Shown piece after piece: positions 5,883 through 12,475 of a stretch of 12,475 bases of DNA. Origin of the DNA: Trichodesmium sp. MAG_R04 (GTDB lineage Bacteria > Cyanobacteriota > Cyanobacteriia > Cyanobacteriales > Microcoleaceae); contig JAKQYG010000069.1 in the NCBI GenBank assembly GCA_023356515.1, forward strand, positions 1 through 12,475. Direction: 5' to 3'. The stretch's first letter is position 1. Every line of letters begins with the position of its first letter. A program made the position numbers and the translations under genes. The notes under the pieces were generated by a model. It ran no database searches. It was not told the DNA's origin and was given only the letters and a program-made list of their open reading frames with translations.

Positions 5883-8498
5883 CTACTTATCAACATTAAC
5901 TAACATTCCCAAATTATCCTCAATATTCGGCACCTTCTCGAAAGGAATCATCCGACCTTCATCCTCAAAATCAGCAATTTGATCAAAATTCAAATACCGA
6001 TACAAATCATCAGCAAAGGGATCAACTTTCTCCTGCATAATTTCTAAATATTCATCCACATTAGGTATCCGACCTAGCAACGCACACACGGCAGCCAATT
6101 CTGCTGAACCCAAATACACACGGGCACCTTTACCCATACGGTTATTAAAATTCCTGGTCGAAGTAGAGAAAACTGTCACGCCATCTTTCACACGTGCTTG
6201 ATTTCCCATACACAATGAACATCCAGGCATTTCTATTCGCGCACCAGCAGCGGCAAAAACGCCATACACTCCCTCCTCCCGCAACTGCTTCTCATCCATA
6301 CGAGTTGGTGGACAAATCCACAAAACACCTTTAACCGGACCCGCACCTTCTAATACTTTAGCAGTAGCACGATAATGGCCAATGTTTGTCATACAGGAAC
6401 CAATAAACACTTCATCAATTTTATCTCCTGCACATTCTGACATTAACTTAATATTATCAGGGTCATTGGGTGCCGCTAGAATAGGTTCCTTGATTTCGTT
6501 CAAATCTACCTCAAGAATTTCCGCATATTCTGCATCTGCATCTGCTGACATTAACTCTGGATTTCTCAACCATTGCTCCATCTTAGCAACCCGACGCATT
6601 ATTGTGCGTGCATCCTGATAACCCCGCGCTACCATATTCTTTAACAAGGAAATATTAGAACGCAGATACTCAGAAATTGTCTCCGTTCCCAGCTTAATTG
6701 TCGAACCAGCACAAGAACGTTCCGCTGTCGCATCAGTCAATTCAAACCCCTGCTCAACCTTCAGATTTGGTAAACCCTCCATTTCCATGATTCGTCCAGA
6801 AAACACATTTTTCTTGTTCTCCAGTGCTACAGTTAACAATCCTTTTTGAATCGCAACATAGGGAATAGCATTTACAATATCCCGCAATGTTATGCCCCGT
6901 TGCAACTTGCCCTTAAACCTGACCAATACAGATTCTGGCATATCCAATGGCATCAAACCCAGAGCTGCTGCAAATGCTACCAACCCCGAACCTGCTGGAA
7001 AGGAAATACCCAGAGGAAAACGAGTATGAGAATCACCACCTGTCCCTACCGTGTCCGGTAACAACATCCGGTTTAACCAAGAATGAATAATTCCATCTCC
7101 CGGACGCAACGCTACCCCACCACGAGCAGAAAAGAAATCAGGTAATTCTTTATGAGTCTTAATATCAACTGGTTTGGGGTAAGCAGCTGTATGACAAAAA
7201 CTCTGCATTACTAAGTCGGCGCTAAAACCTAGACAGGCAAGTTCTTTCATTTCATCCCTGGTCATTGGCCCAGTTGTATCCTGAGAACCTACCGTTGTCA
7301 TCAACGGTTCGCAAGCTGTCCCGGGACGAATGCCAGGTAAACCACAAGCTTTACCCACCATTTTCTGTGCCAAGGTAAAACCTTTTCCTGTATCTGCTGG
7401 TAGTTGAGGGCGAATGAATACAGAGCTGGTTTCTAATCCCAAGGCATTGCGGGTTTTGTCAGTGAGACTACGGCCAATTAATAGAGGAATGCGTCCACCT
7501 GCTCGTACTTCATCAAATATGGTTTCTGGTTTCAGGGTAAAGGTAGAAATTATTTTTCCTACTTCGTTGGTAATTTTGCCTTTATAGGGATGAATAGTTA
7601 TTACCATTCCTGTCTCCATTTTTGTCACATCACATTCGATGGGTAAAGCGCCAGAGTCTTCCGCAGTATTGAAGAAAATAGGAGCTATTTTACCTCCCAG
7701 AATATAGCCACCAGAACGTTTATTGGGAATGAAAGGAATATTTTCTCCAATGTGCCACAGCATTGAGTTACAGGCAGATTTCCTGGAGGAACCTGTACCA
7801 ACAACATCTCCAACATAAGCGATGGGATGACCTTTTTGTTTTAATTCCGCAATAGTTTTTAACCCTTCTGGCATTTTTGACTCTAACATCACTAATGCGT
7901 GAAGAGGAATGTCAGGACGAGTTGTAGCATGAGGAGCAGGTGATAAGTCGTCGGTATTAGTTTCACCAGGAACTTTAAATACGCTGACTGTTATTGTTTC
8001 TGGTAGTTGAGGACGAGTAGTAAACCATTCTGCTGCTGCCCAGGAGTCTACTACTTGTTTGGCATAGGAGTTAGTTTCTGCCAATTCTATAACGTCGTTG
8101 AAAGCATCATATACTAACAAAATTTTACTTAGGGCAGTAGCCGCTGTGCTTGCCAATTCTGCATTTTCTGATTTAAGTACATCAATCAAAGATTGGACAT
8201 TATAACCACCAACCATTGTTCCTAATAGTTCCACTGCGTAGGTAGGATAAATTAGAGGACTGGCAATTTCTCTTTTAGCAATGCCTGTGAGAAATCCCGC
8301 TTTGACATAAGCAGCTTCATCTACTCCTGGTGGTACACGATCACGCAGTAATGCTATTAACTTTTCCTCTATTCCTATAGGTGGACTTTTTAGCATTTCA
8401 CATAGGCCTGACGTTTGTTCAGCATTTAGTGGTAAAGGTGGGATACCTAGAGTTGCTCGTTGTTGGCTCTGATTATTATAGTCTTCTAAAATTGTCAT
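5883..8498 (-). CDS. acnB: Aconitate hydratase B (bifunctional aconitase / 2-methylisocitrate dehydratase type)
   Basis: This 871-residue enzyme interconverts citrate and isocitrate through cis-aconitate in the cytosol. In cyanobacteria the step feeds isocitrate dehydrogenase and so 2-oxoglutarate for nitrogen assimilation. The AcnB layout is visible: an N-terminal HEAT-like helical domain (about 1-160), the swivel domain moved to the front (about 165-370), then the three catalytic domains. The [4Fe-4S] ligands are C702 (GSCMTN), C760 and C763 (PGCSLCMGN), with spacing close to the 710/769/772 of the E. coli enzyme. The open frame continues 45 codons upstream to a TTG at 8633. The ATG at 8498 is preferred because GAGAAG lies six bases upstream and the resulting length fits the family (E. 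coli 865). It is divergent from the GGDEF-EAL gene and is intact. Confidence 0.95.
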   Translation of the reverse strand: MTILEDYNNQSQQRATLGIPPLPLNAEQTSGLCEMLKSPPIGIEEKLIALLRDRVPPGVDEAAYVKAGFLTGIAKREIASPLIYPTYAVELLGTMVGGYNVQSLIDVLKSENAELASTAATALSKILLVYDAFNDVIELAETNSYAKQVVDSWAAAEWFTTRPQLPETITVSVFKVPGETNTDDLSPAPHATTRPDIPLHALVMLESKMPEGLKTIAELKQKGHPIAYVGDVVGTGSSRKSACNSMLWHIGENIPFIPNKRSGGYILGGKIAPIFFNTAEDSGALPIECDVTKMETGMVITIHPYKGKITNEVGKIISTFTLKPETIFDEVRAGGRIPLLIGRSLTDKTRNALGLETSSVFIRPQLPADTGKGFTLAQKMVGKACGLPGIRPGTACEPLMTTVGSQDTTGPMTRDEMKELACLGFSADLVMQSFCHTAAYPKPVDIKTHKELPDFFSARGGVALRPGDGIIHSWLNRMLLPDTVGTGGDSHTRFPLGISFPAGSGLVAFAAALGLMPLDMPESVLVRFKGKLQRGITLRDIVNAIPYVAIQKGLLTVALENKKNVFSGRIMEMEGLPNLKVEQGFELTDATAERSCAGSTIKLGTETISEYLRSNISLLKNMVARGYQDARTIMRRVAKMEQWLRNPELMSADADAEYAEILEVDLNEIKEPILAAPNDPDNIKLMSECAGDKIDEVFIGSCMTNIGHYRATAKVLEGAGPVKGVLWICPPTRMDEKQLREEGVYGVFAAAGARIEMPGCSLCMGNQARVKDGVTVFSTSTRNFNNRMGKGARVYLGSAELAAVCALLGRIPNVDEYLEIMQEKVDPFADDLYRYLNFDQIADFEDEGRMIPFEKVPNIEDNLGMLVNVDK

Positions 8499-8504
8499 AG
8501 TGTT

Positions 8505-8510
8505 CTTCTC
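8505..8510 (-). promoter_or_regulatory. acnB: Ribosome binding site deciding the acnB start
   Basis: On the minus strand this reads GAGAAG, six bases before the ATG at 8498. The alternative upstream TTG at 8633 has no comparable site, and its 45 extra residues are hydrophobic and unlike AcnB. Confidence 0.7.
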
Positions 8511-8721
8511 AGATATAAAATTAATTATAAATTTTAAAACTAAATTTTCACAACCTCTAATTATAGCACGTCCTACAGTTTGAGGTACAGCAACAACAAT
8601 GAGCAAACCAATTACGAGTATCTTGTTGAGCAACTTGTAACATATTTTTTAACCAAAAATTTATATATAAACCAATACCTATTAATTGAATTGAAAAATT
8701 GTTAATTAATATATTATATTA

Positions 8722-8741
8722 GGGATCATTGGGGATCAATG
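8722..8741 (+). repeat. Two tandem 10-base units
   Basis: The units GGGATCATTG and GGGATCAATG follow each other directly with one base different. A 10-base period places both on the same face of the helix, which would suit side-by-side protein binding, but this is only suggestive. Confidence 0.5.
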
Positions 8742-8827
8742 TTAATTTCACTAGAAAATATCTAAATATAGTAGGCCACTAAACCATAAAAAAATATAAA
8801 AATCTAAAACAACTTAACCTTAAAACT

Positions 8828-8850
8828 TACATTCTGCAAATCAGAATGTA
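8828..8850. promoter_or_regulatory. Perfect 9-bp inverted repeat, candidate operator
   Basis: TACATTCTG and CAGAATGTA flank a 5-base spacer (CAAAT). The centre is about 215 bases before the GGDEF-EAL start and 340 bases before the acnB start. No T-tract follows, so a rho-independent terminator is unlikely. A dimeric regulator site or the remnant of a small mobile element are both possible; the binding protein is unknown. Confidence 0.4.
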
Positions 8851-9040
8851 GTACAACAAGCTAGCAATTGAAAGTATTGCCTGATAATAACTATGAAGTT
8901 TTTTAGGACAAAATACATATTACAAAACTATTGATAATTATTATTATATACCGAGGCTAAATCCAATTCGTCGTTAAAATTACTTTTGTACTATATTTGT
9001 AGTGCAAAATATGGGTTCAAAATTTAAAGTTAAAAATTAT

Positions 9041-9044
9041 AGGA
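9041..9044 (+). promoter_or_regulatory. Ribosome binding site of the GGDEF-EAL gene
   Basis: AGGA lies nine bases before the first of two consecutive ATG codons (9054 and 9057). The spacing favours the first ATG, though either would give nearly the same protein. Confidence 0.55.
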
Positions 9045-9053
9045 TCTAAGTAA

Positions 9054-11273
9054 ATGATGCCAAATAAAGAAGGAAAAACTGAAAAATTATTACAAAAAGA
9101 AGCTTTGATTTTTGAGTATCTCTATGATGGAGTAATTATCACAGATATTCAGGGTAATATTTTTGCCTGGAACTCAGGAGCAAGCAGAATTTTTGGCTAT
9201 AGTCAAATTGATATCTTGGGCAAGACTCCAGCTATTTTGCATAAGCCAGAAATAGCCTCTAAGTTAACAAAGCAAATAATACAGAAGATCAAGACCCATG
9301 GTAGATGGACAGGAGAAATTAACTTTATTCGCAAAGATGGCAGTGAGGGTGTATCTGAGACAACGGTTACACCAATAAAAAATGAATATCATCAAATGGT
9401 TGGAACTATAGGAATTAATCGAGATATCACTGAACAAAAACGAGTGCAAAGCTTAGAGCGCTACAGAATGGAGAAAGCACTTCAAGAAAGTGAAGACCGT
9501 TACCAGCGCTTAATAGATAGCTCACCAGAAGCAATTGCAGTTAACTACATGGAAAAATTGATCTATATAAATTGTGCTGCAATCAGATTATTTGGGGCAA
9601 ATTCCCAAGAGGAAATAATAGGTCATTCGCTCTCACAATTCATTGATTTCAACTATACAGCAAGAGGAAAAAAACAACTGCAACGAGTTCAACAACAAGA
9701 AAAGTTGATTAAACTAAATGGAGAAGTTATAGATGTGGAAATAGTTAAAATACCTTCTAATTATAATGGTAAGACAGCAACGCAGATAATTATTAGAGAT
9801 GTCACCGAATGTAAAAAAATAGAAGCCAAACTTATTTACGAAAAATTTCATGATATGCTAACAGGCTTACCAAACCGCATCTTATTTTTAGATCGACTAA
9901 AACTAGCATTGAGTCGAACTCAAGAACACCCAAATTATCAGTTTGCTCTTCTCTTTCTAGATTTAGATCGCTTTAAAGTAATTAATGACAGTTTGGGATA
10001 TACTATAGGAGATCAACTATTAGTAGCGATTAGTAAGATACTAAGGAACTGTATCAGAGCTTCAGATATTCTTGCAAGATTAGGAGGAGACGAATTCATT
10101 ATCTTATTAGAGTATCCAACCGATATTGACTATATTACTACAGTAGCTACGAGAATTAATCGGGAACTTGCCAAACCAATTTATCTAAAAGAACATGAAA
10201 TATTTATTACAGCAAGTATTGGCATTGTTGTCAGTCATAGAAATTTCACCATGCATGCCCATGAAAACGATTCCTCTTTTTCTCCTATTTACAACAACTC
10301 AGAAGAGTTGCTACGAGATGCAGAAATTGCTATGTACCGAGCCAAAGCTTTAGGGAAAGGAAGGTATGAAGTATTTAATTTGACAATCCACAACCAAGCT
10401 ATATCCTTATTAAGCATGGAAATCGATCTACGACGGGCAGTGGAAATGATTAAAGAAAATCCACTAAACTCCCAATTTATCTTAAATTATCAACCAATTG
10501 TCTGTTTATCTACGGGTAATATTGTTGGTTTTGAAGTCTTGACTCGCTGGCAGCATCCAATTCAAGGTTTGATTCTTCCAGGAAAATTTATCCCTCTAGC
10601 AGAAGAAACAGGTTTAATTGTGCCTCTAGAAATATGGATATTGCAAACTGCTTATTATCAATTAACTATTTGGCAGCAAGAATTGAAGGGTAAATATACA
10701 GAATGCAATGACAAATTTCTATATAGCAGTCCTAACTTTCGATGTCCTACCGATAATTTTATCATGAGTATTAATTGTTCTAGTCAGCATTTTTCACAAT
10801 CAAATTTATTAGAAGAAGTTAATAATATTTTGCCACAAACAAATTATCAACCTAATTCTTTGCAGTTAGAAATTACTGAAAATATAATTATAGAAAATAT
10901 TAGTTTGGCTACTAAAATATTGAAGAAACTGAAAAATAAAAAGATTAGATTATCAATAGATGATTTTGGTACAGGTTATTCATCATTAAGTTATCTACAA
11001 CAGCTTCCCATTAATAGTGTTAAAATCGACCGTTCTTTTGTGAGTAAATTAGACTCGGATACAAGTGGTAAAACGTTAAAAATTGTGAATACTATTATTA
11101 CACTAGCTTATAATTTAGGTTTAGAAATAATTGCAGAAGGAATAGAAACTAAAACTCAAATGCAACAACTTAAGCGGCTTAAGTGTAACAAAGGACAAGG
11201 GTATTTATTCTCAAAACCATTGGAAAGCAACGATGCAACTAAACTACTTCGTAATTTTAAATATCCATTGTAA
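9054..11273 (+). CDS. PAS-PAS-GGDEF-EAL protein for cyclic di-GMP synthesis and breakdown
   Basis: This 739-residue cytosolic signalling protein has no membrane segment. Two PAS sensor domains (about 17-131 and 143-262) lead into a GGDEF domain (about 264-434) and an EAL domain (about 450-735). The cyclase site is intact: GGDEF at 344-348, metal-binding DLDRFK upstream, and an inhibitory RxxD (R335-D338) five residues before it. The phosphodiesterase site also looks complete: E494 (motif EVL for EAL), N574, the glutamate of LEITE, D636-D637 in DDFGTGYSS, the lysine of KIDRSFV, AEGIE, and the glutamine of QGYLFSKPL. Both activities are therefore possible, with the PAS domains setting the balance; the PAS ligand is unknown. 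About 22 extra residues (545-567) lie between E494 and N574. The gene stands alone, divergent from acnB. Confidence 0.93.
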   Translation: MMPNKEGKTEKLLQKEALIFEYLYDGVIITDIQGNIFAWNSGASRIFGYSQIDILGKTPAILHKPEIASKLTKQIIQKIKTHGRWTGEINFIRKDGSEGVSETTVTPIKNEYHQMVGTIGINRDITEQKRVQSLERYRMEKALQESEDRYQRLIDSSPEAIAVNYMEKLIYINCAAIRLFGANSQEEIIGHSLSQFIDFNYTARGKKQLQRVQQQEKLIKLNGEVIDVEIVKIPSNYNGKTATQIIIRDVTECKKIEAKLIYEKFHDMLTGLPNRILFLDRLKLALSRTQEHPNYQFALLFLDLDRFKVINDSLGYTIGDQLLVAISKILRNCIRASDILARLGGDEFIILLEYPTDIDYITTVATRINRELAKPIYLKEHEIFITASIGIVVSHRNFTMHAHENDSSFSPIYNNSEELLRDAEIAMYRAKALGKGRYEVFNLTIHNQAISLLSMEIDLRRAVEMIKENPLNSQFILNYQPIVCLSTGNIVGFEVLTRWQHPIQGLILPGKFIPLAEETGLIVPLEIWILQTAYYQLTIWQQELKGKYTECNDKFLYSSPNFRCPTDNFIMSINCSSQHFSQSNLLEEVNNILPQTNYQPNSLQLEITENIIIENISLATKILKKLKNKKIRLSIDDFGTGYSSLSYLQQLPINSVKIDRSFVSKLDSDTSGKTLKIVNTIITLAYNLGLEIIAEGIETKTQMQQLKRLKCNKGQGYLFSKPLESNDATKLLRNFKYPL

Positions 11274-11324
11274 TTTACAGCGCTTTTCAAATGGATGAAC
11301 TACATCGCCATAACCAAAACCTTG

Positions 11325-11350
11325 TAGGGACTTTGCATGCAACGTCCCTA
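11325..11350. repeat. 26-base palindromic hairpin repeat
   Basis: TAGGGAC pairs with GTCCCTA around the perfect palindrome TTGCATGCAA, with a single T-C mismatch. This GTAGGGAC...GTCCCTA hairpin with a GCATGC centre is a repeat I recognise as very frequent in filamentous cyanobacteria. Here it lies directly upstream of, or within, the transposase relic. Confidence 0.65.
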
Positions 11351-11545
11351 GAGACAAGACTCCAAGAAGTACGACATCCAGAACCTACTGCAGCAGTTGT
11401 TGATTCTCAATCAGTAAAAACAACAGCAAAAAGGTGGTAAAAAAGCAAAAGGTCGTAAGTCTTCATATCTTCGTTGATACTCAAGGATTACTTACTACTA
11501 GGAGTTGTGGTAAATGAGGCAAATATGGGAGCTAATTGCTAGGGG
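11351..11545 (+). pseudogene. IS5-type transposase relic with frameshifts and stops
   Basis: Three plus-strand frames in succession give pieces of a DDE transposase of the IS5 type. The pieces are QEVRHPEPTAAVVDSQSVKTTAKR (ending at TAA 11438-11440), GGKKAKGRK in the next frame (from 11433), and HIFVDTQGLL (from 11464) then LLGVVVNEANMGAN (from 11495). The VVDSQSVKTT segment holds the first catalytic aspartate (codon 11402), and the KGRK-HI-VDT-GLLL order is typical. At least two frameshifts and a stop separate the pieces, and both the N-terminal part and the second half with the remaining catalytic residues are missing. It is a dead fragment of a few tens of codons. The palindrome at 11325-11350 interrupts or bounds its upstream side. 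Confidence 0.7.
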
Positions 11546-11704
11546 TTACAGCATAGGTTTAGGAACAGGCTGAAAATATTTCCCAGATAGGGTGGGTAAG
11601 TCCTGCCTTAGCTAGCAATAGTTATTCCCAGAACTTCCCACTGTCTAGCTTTTGACTTTTGAAAATTTACTGGATATGGGAATTCTGTATAAGTCCTATA
11701 TTTA
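11546..11704. other. Decayed stretch with two end-like motifs of the miniature elements
   Basis: No gene is seen here. GTAAGTCCTG at 11596-11605 and TAAGTCCT at 11690-11697 match the right terminal repeat of the miniature elements at 976-1162 and 11705-11796, so they may be the orphan ends of older copies or of the insertion sequence whose transposase remains upstream. Both could also be chance. Confidence 0.35.
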
Positions 11705-11796
11705 CAGGATTTACGTAAATTCACCTTGAAAACGCTATATGTAGACGCGAATGGCATTCACCCTCACCCTCGTGTAGTGCCCGTACGTAAGTCTTG
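11705..11796. mobile_element. Miniature inverted-repeat element (92 bp), copy 2
   Basis: The ends are CAGGATTTACGTA and TACGTAAGTCTTG. The element aligns end to end with 1042-1132, with a 23-base identical run and a variable centre. No clear target duplication remains, suggesting an older insertion than copy 1. It ends 58 bases before the antiporter start and so lies in that gene's promoter region. Confidence 0.75.
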
Positions 11797-11842
11797 TCTA
11801 ATATTAGAATGTAATGAACAATAGCCTAGTTAATTTTATTTT

Positions 11843-11847
11843 AGGAG
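11843..11847 (+). promoter_or_regulatory. Ribosome binding site of the antiporter pseudogene
   Basis: AGGAG lies seven bases before the ATG at 11855, an excellent site that supports this as the original start of the now broken gene. Confidence 0.7.
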
Positions 11848-11854
11848 TATATTT

Positions 11855-12475
11855 ATGGCAATAGAAGCTATAGCAACTGAAATAGTTATTGAGCAAAATT
11901 TATAACAATTTCTCTTAGTTCTTTGTGTTTCTCTGAGTGTAGCTACTCTTTCCCGAGTTTTTAGTTGGTTCCGTCGAATTCCCTTTACATTATTATTAGT
12001 AATTGTAGGATTAATTCTGACATTTGTTGATATAAGATTAGTCAGTTGAGATTTTTTGCTATTGTCGGTGTAATTATTTCAGTGGTTGGTATGGCTTATG
12101 GTTTAAACTTTTTTACTGGCATTCCATTAGCGATCGCCTTTTTAGTTGGAGCCAGTTTATCAGCAACAGATCCTATTTCTGTTGTTGCTTTATTAAAAGA
12201 ATTAGGAGCAAGTAAACGGTTACGCACTCTAATGGAAGGAGAAAGTTTATTTATAGCAGTCGAAGTATAGCACTACGGGTAAGTAAAAACTCAGAAGTAA
12301 TCTCTGACTGAATTTCAGCATTTAGTAATGTCCTAACCTTTGCTTCGACTGCTATAATGATGGGGTTGCAGTTGTTGCTTTTACTTTGTTAGTAGGAATT
12401 CCCTTAGGAACCGTAGATAAATTTTCGATTTCAAATTCTTTATTGACTTTTATCAGTTTTGTTGGTATTGGTATT
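11855..12475 (+). pseudogene. Na+/H+ antiporter (CPA1 family) pseudogene, continuing past the window
   Basis: Joined fragments read as an inner-membrane sodium/proton exchanger of the NhaP/NhaS type. Codon 17 is TAA (11903-11905), where a lysine codon would be one change away. The frame then runs on through a first transmembrane region (FTLLLVIVGLILTFVDIRLV) to a TGA at 12047. There an estimated 35-40 codons, the LSPELI...LLFEAAW region of relatives, are lost out of frame. From about 12050 another frame gives FAIVGVIISVVGMAYG and continues through SATDPISVVALLKELGAS to GESLF. A 101-bp element then separates this from NDGVAVVAFTLLVGIPLG, which runs to the right edge. The split falls inside the conserved ESLFND motif. 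With three independent lesions the gene cannot make a full protein. The 12046-12270 frame is only a piece of this gene. Confidence 0.88.
12254..12354. mobile_element. Miniature inverted-repeat element (101 bp) of TA-target type
   Basis: TAGCAGTCGAAG at 12254-12265 and CTTCGACTGCTA at 12343-12354 form a perfect 12-bp terminal inverted repeat. The element is flanked on both sides by TA (12252-12253 and 12355-12356). Removing the element and one TA restores the antiporter frame exactly (TTA TTT AAT GAT GGG, Leu-Phe-Asn-Asp-Gly). A TA target duplication is the mark of the IS630/Tc1-mariner superfamily, so a transposase of that group probably moved it. It contains no ORF, adds the stop TAG at 12268-12270, and has no terminal-repeat similarity to the CAGGACTTA elements. 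Confidence 0.85.

Larger units (their letters stand above)
8499..9053. other. Divergent intergenic region between acnB and the GGDEF-EAL gene
   Basis: This 555-base AT-rich stretch must contain both divergent promoters. Apart from the inverted repeat at 8828-8850, the tandem repeat at 8722-8741 and the two ribosome binding sites, nothing specific was found. No GTA-N8-TAC site for the nitrogen regulator NtcA was recognised, and no -35/-10 pair stands out in the AT-rich background. Confidence 0.5.

Noticed and set aside
6382..7061. Two plus-strand frames within acnB
   Set aside because: These are antisense shadows of a full-length conserved enzyme.
8828..8850. The inverted repeat as a transcription terminator
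   Set aside because: It is not followed by a T-tract on either strand and lies upstream of both neighbouring genes, where a terminator is not expected.
9264..9449. Minus-strand frame within the first PAS domain
   Set aside because: This is an antisense shadow of the GGDEF-EAL gene.
12046..12270. A 74-codon plus-strand frame as a free-standing small membrane protein
   Set aside because: It starts at a TTG on the deletion junction and ends at a stop supplied by the inserted element. It is a middle piece of the antiporter pseudogene.

Overview
The window looks like chromosome from a filamentous, probably heterocyst-forming cyanobacterium (Nostocales). The reasons are five copies of the HIP1 octamer GCGATCGC (near 198, 620, 1560, 4037 and 12130), low GC, an AcnB-type aconitase, a CbbY-type phosphatase of Rubisco metabolism, a cyanobacterial type of membrane-anchored coiled-coil protein, and repeats common in Nostoc and Anabaena genomes. 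The number of broken genes and small inverted-repeat elements suggests a genome under erosion, such as that of a symbiont. The species is an inference.

Left part (1-1417): the start of a four-carbon acid sugar kinase gene on the minus strand runs off the left edge. Next comes a decayed reverse transcriptase relic on the plus strand (about 664-939), then one miniature inverted-repeat element inserted inside another (976-1162), each with its own target duplication. The stretch up to 1417 is repeat-derived and has no convincing gene.

Central part (1418-8498): an array of minus-strand genes separated by gaps of 100-200 bases. They are an M3 oligopeptidase A (prlC), a CbbY-like HAD phosphatase, a two-helix membrane protein with a long coiled coil, a doubtful 71-codon ORF, and a full-length aconitate hydratase B (acnB). 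The spacing suggests separate transcription rather than one operon. The intact ones are mostly housekeeping genes: peptide turnover, removal of a Rubisco inhibitor, and the citrate-to-isocitrate step.

AcnB and the next gene are divergent across a 555-base AT-rich gap (8499-9053) that holds a perfect 9-bp inverted repeat and a 10-bp tandem repeat. The plus-strand gene (9054-11273) encodes a PAS-PAS-GGDEF-EAL protein for cyclic di-GMP turnover. Both catalytic domains have their key motifs, plus an inhibitory RxxD site.

Right part (11274-12475): an IS5-type transposase relic with an embedded palindromic repeat, a second copy of the miniature element, and a Na+/H+ antiporter (CPA1 type) pseudogene. 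The antiporter is broken by an early stop, an out-of-frame internal deletion, and a 101-bp miniature element that entered a TA dinucleotide inside its conserved ESLFND motif.

No CRISPR array, RNA gene or convincing new multi-gene system was seen. The most informative signals are the nested and gene-splitting miniature elements, whose insertion history can be read to the base.
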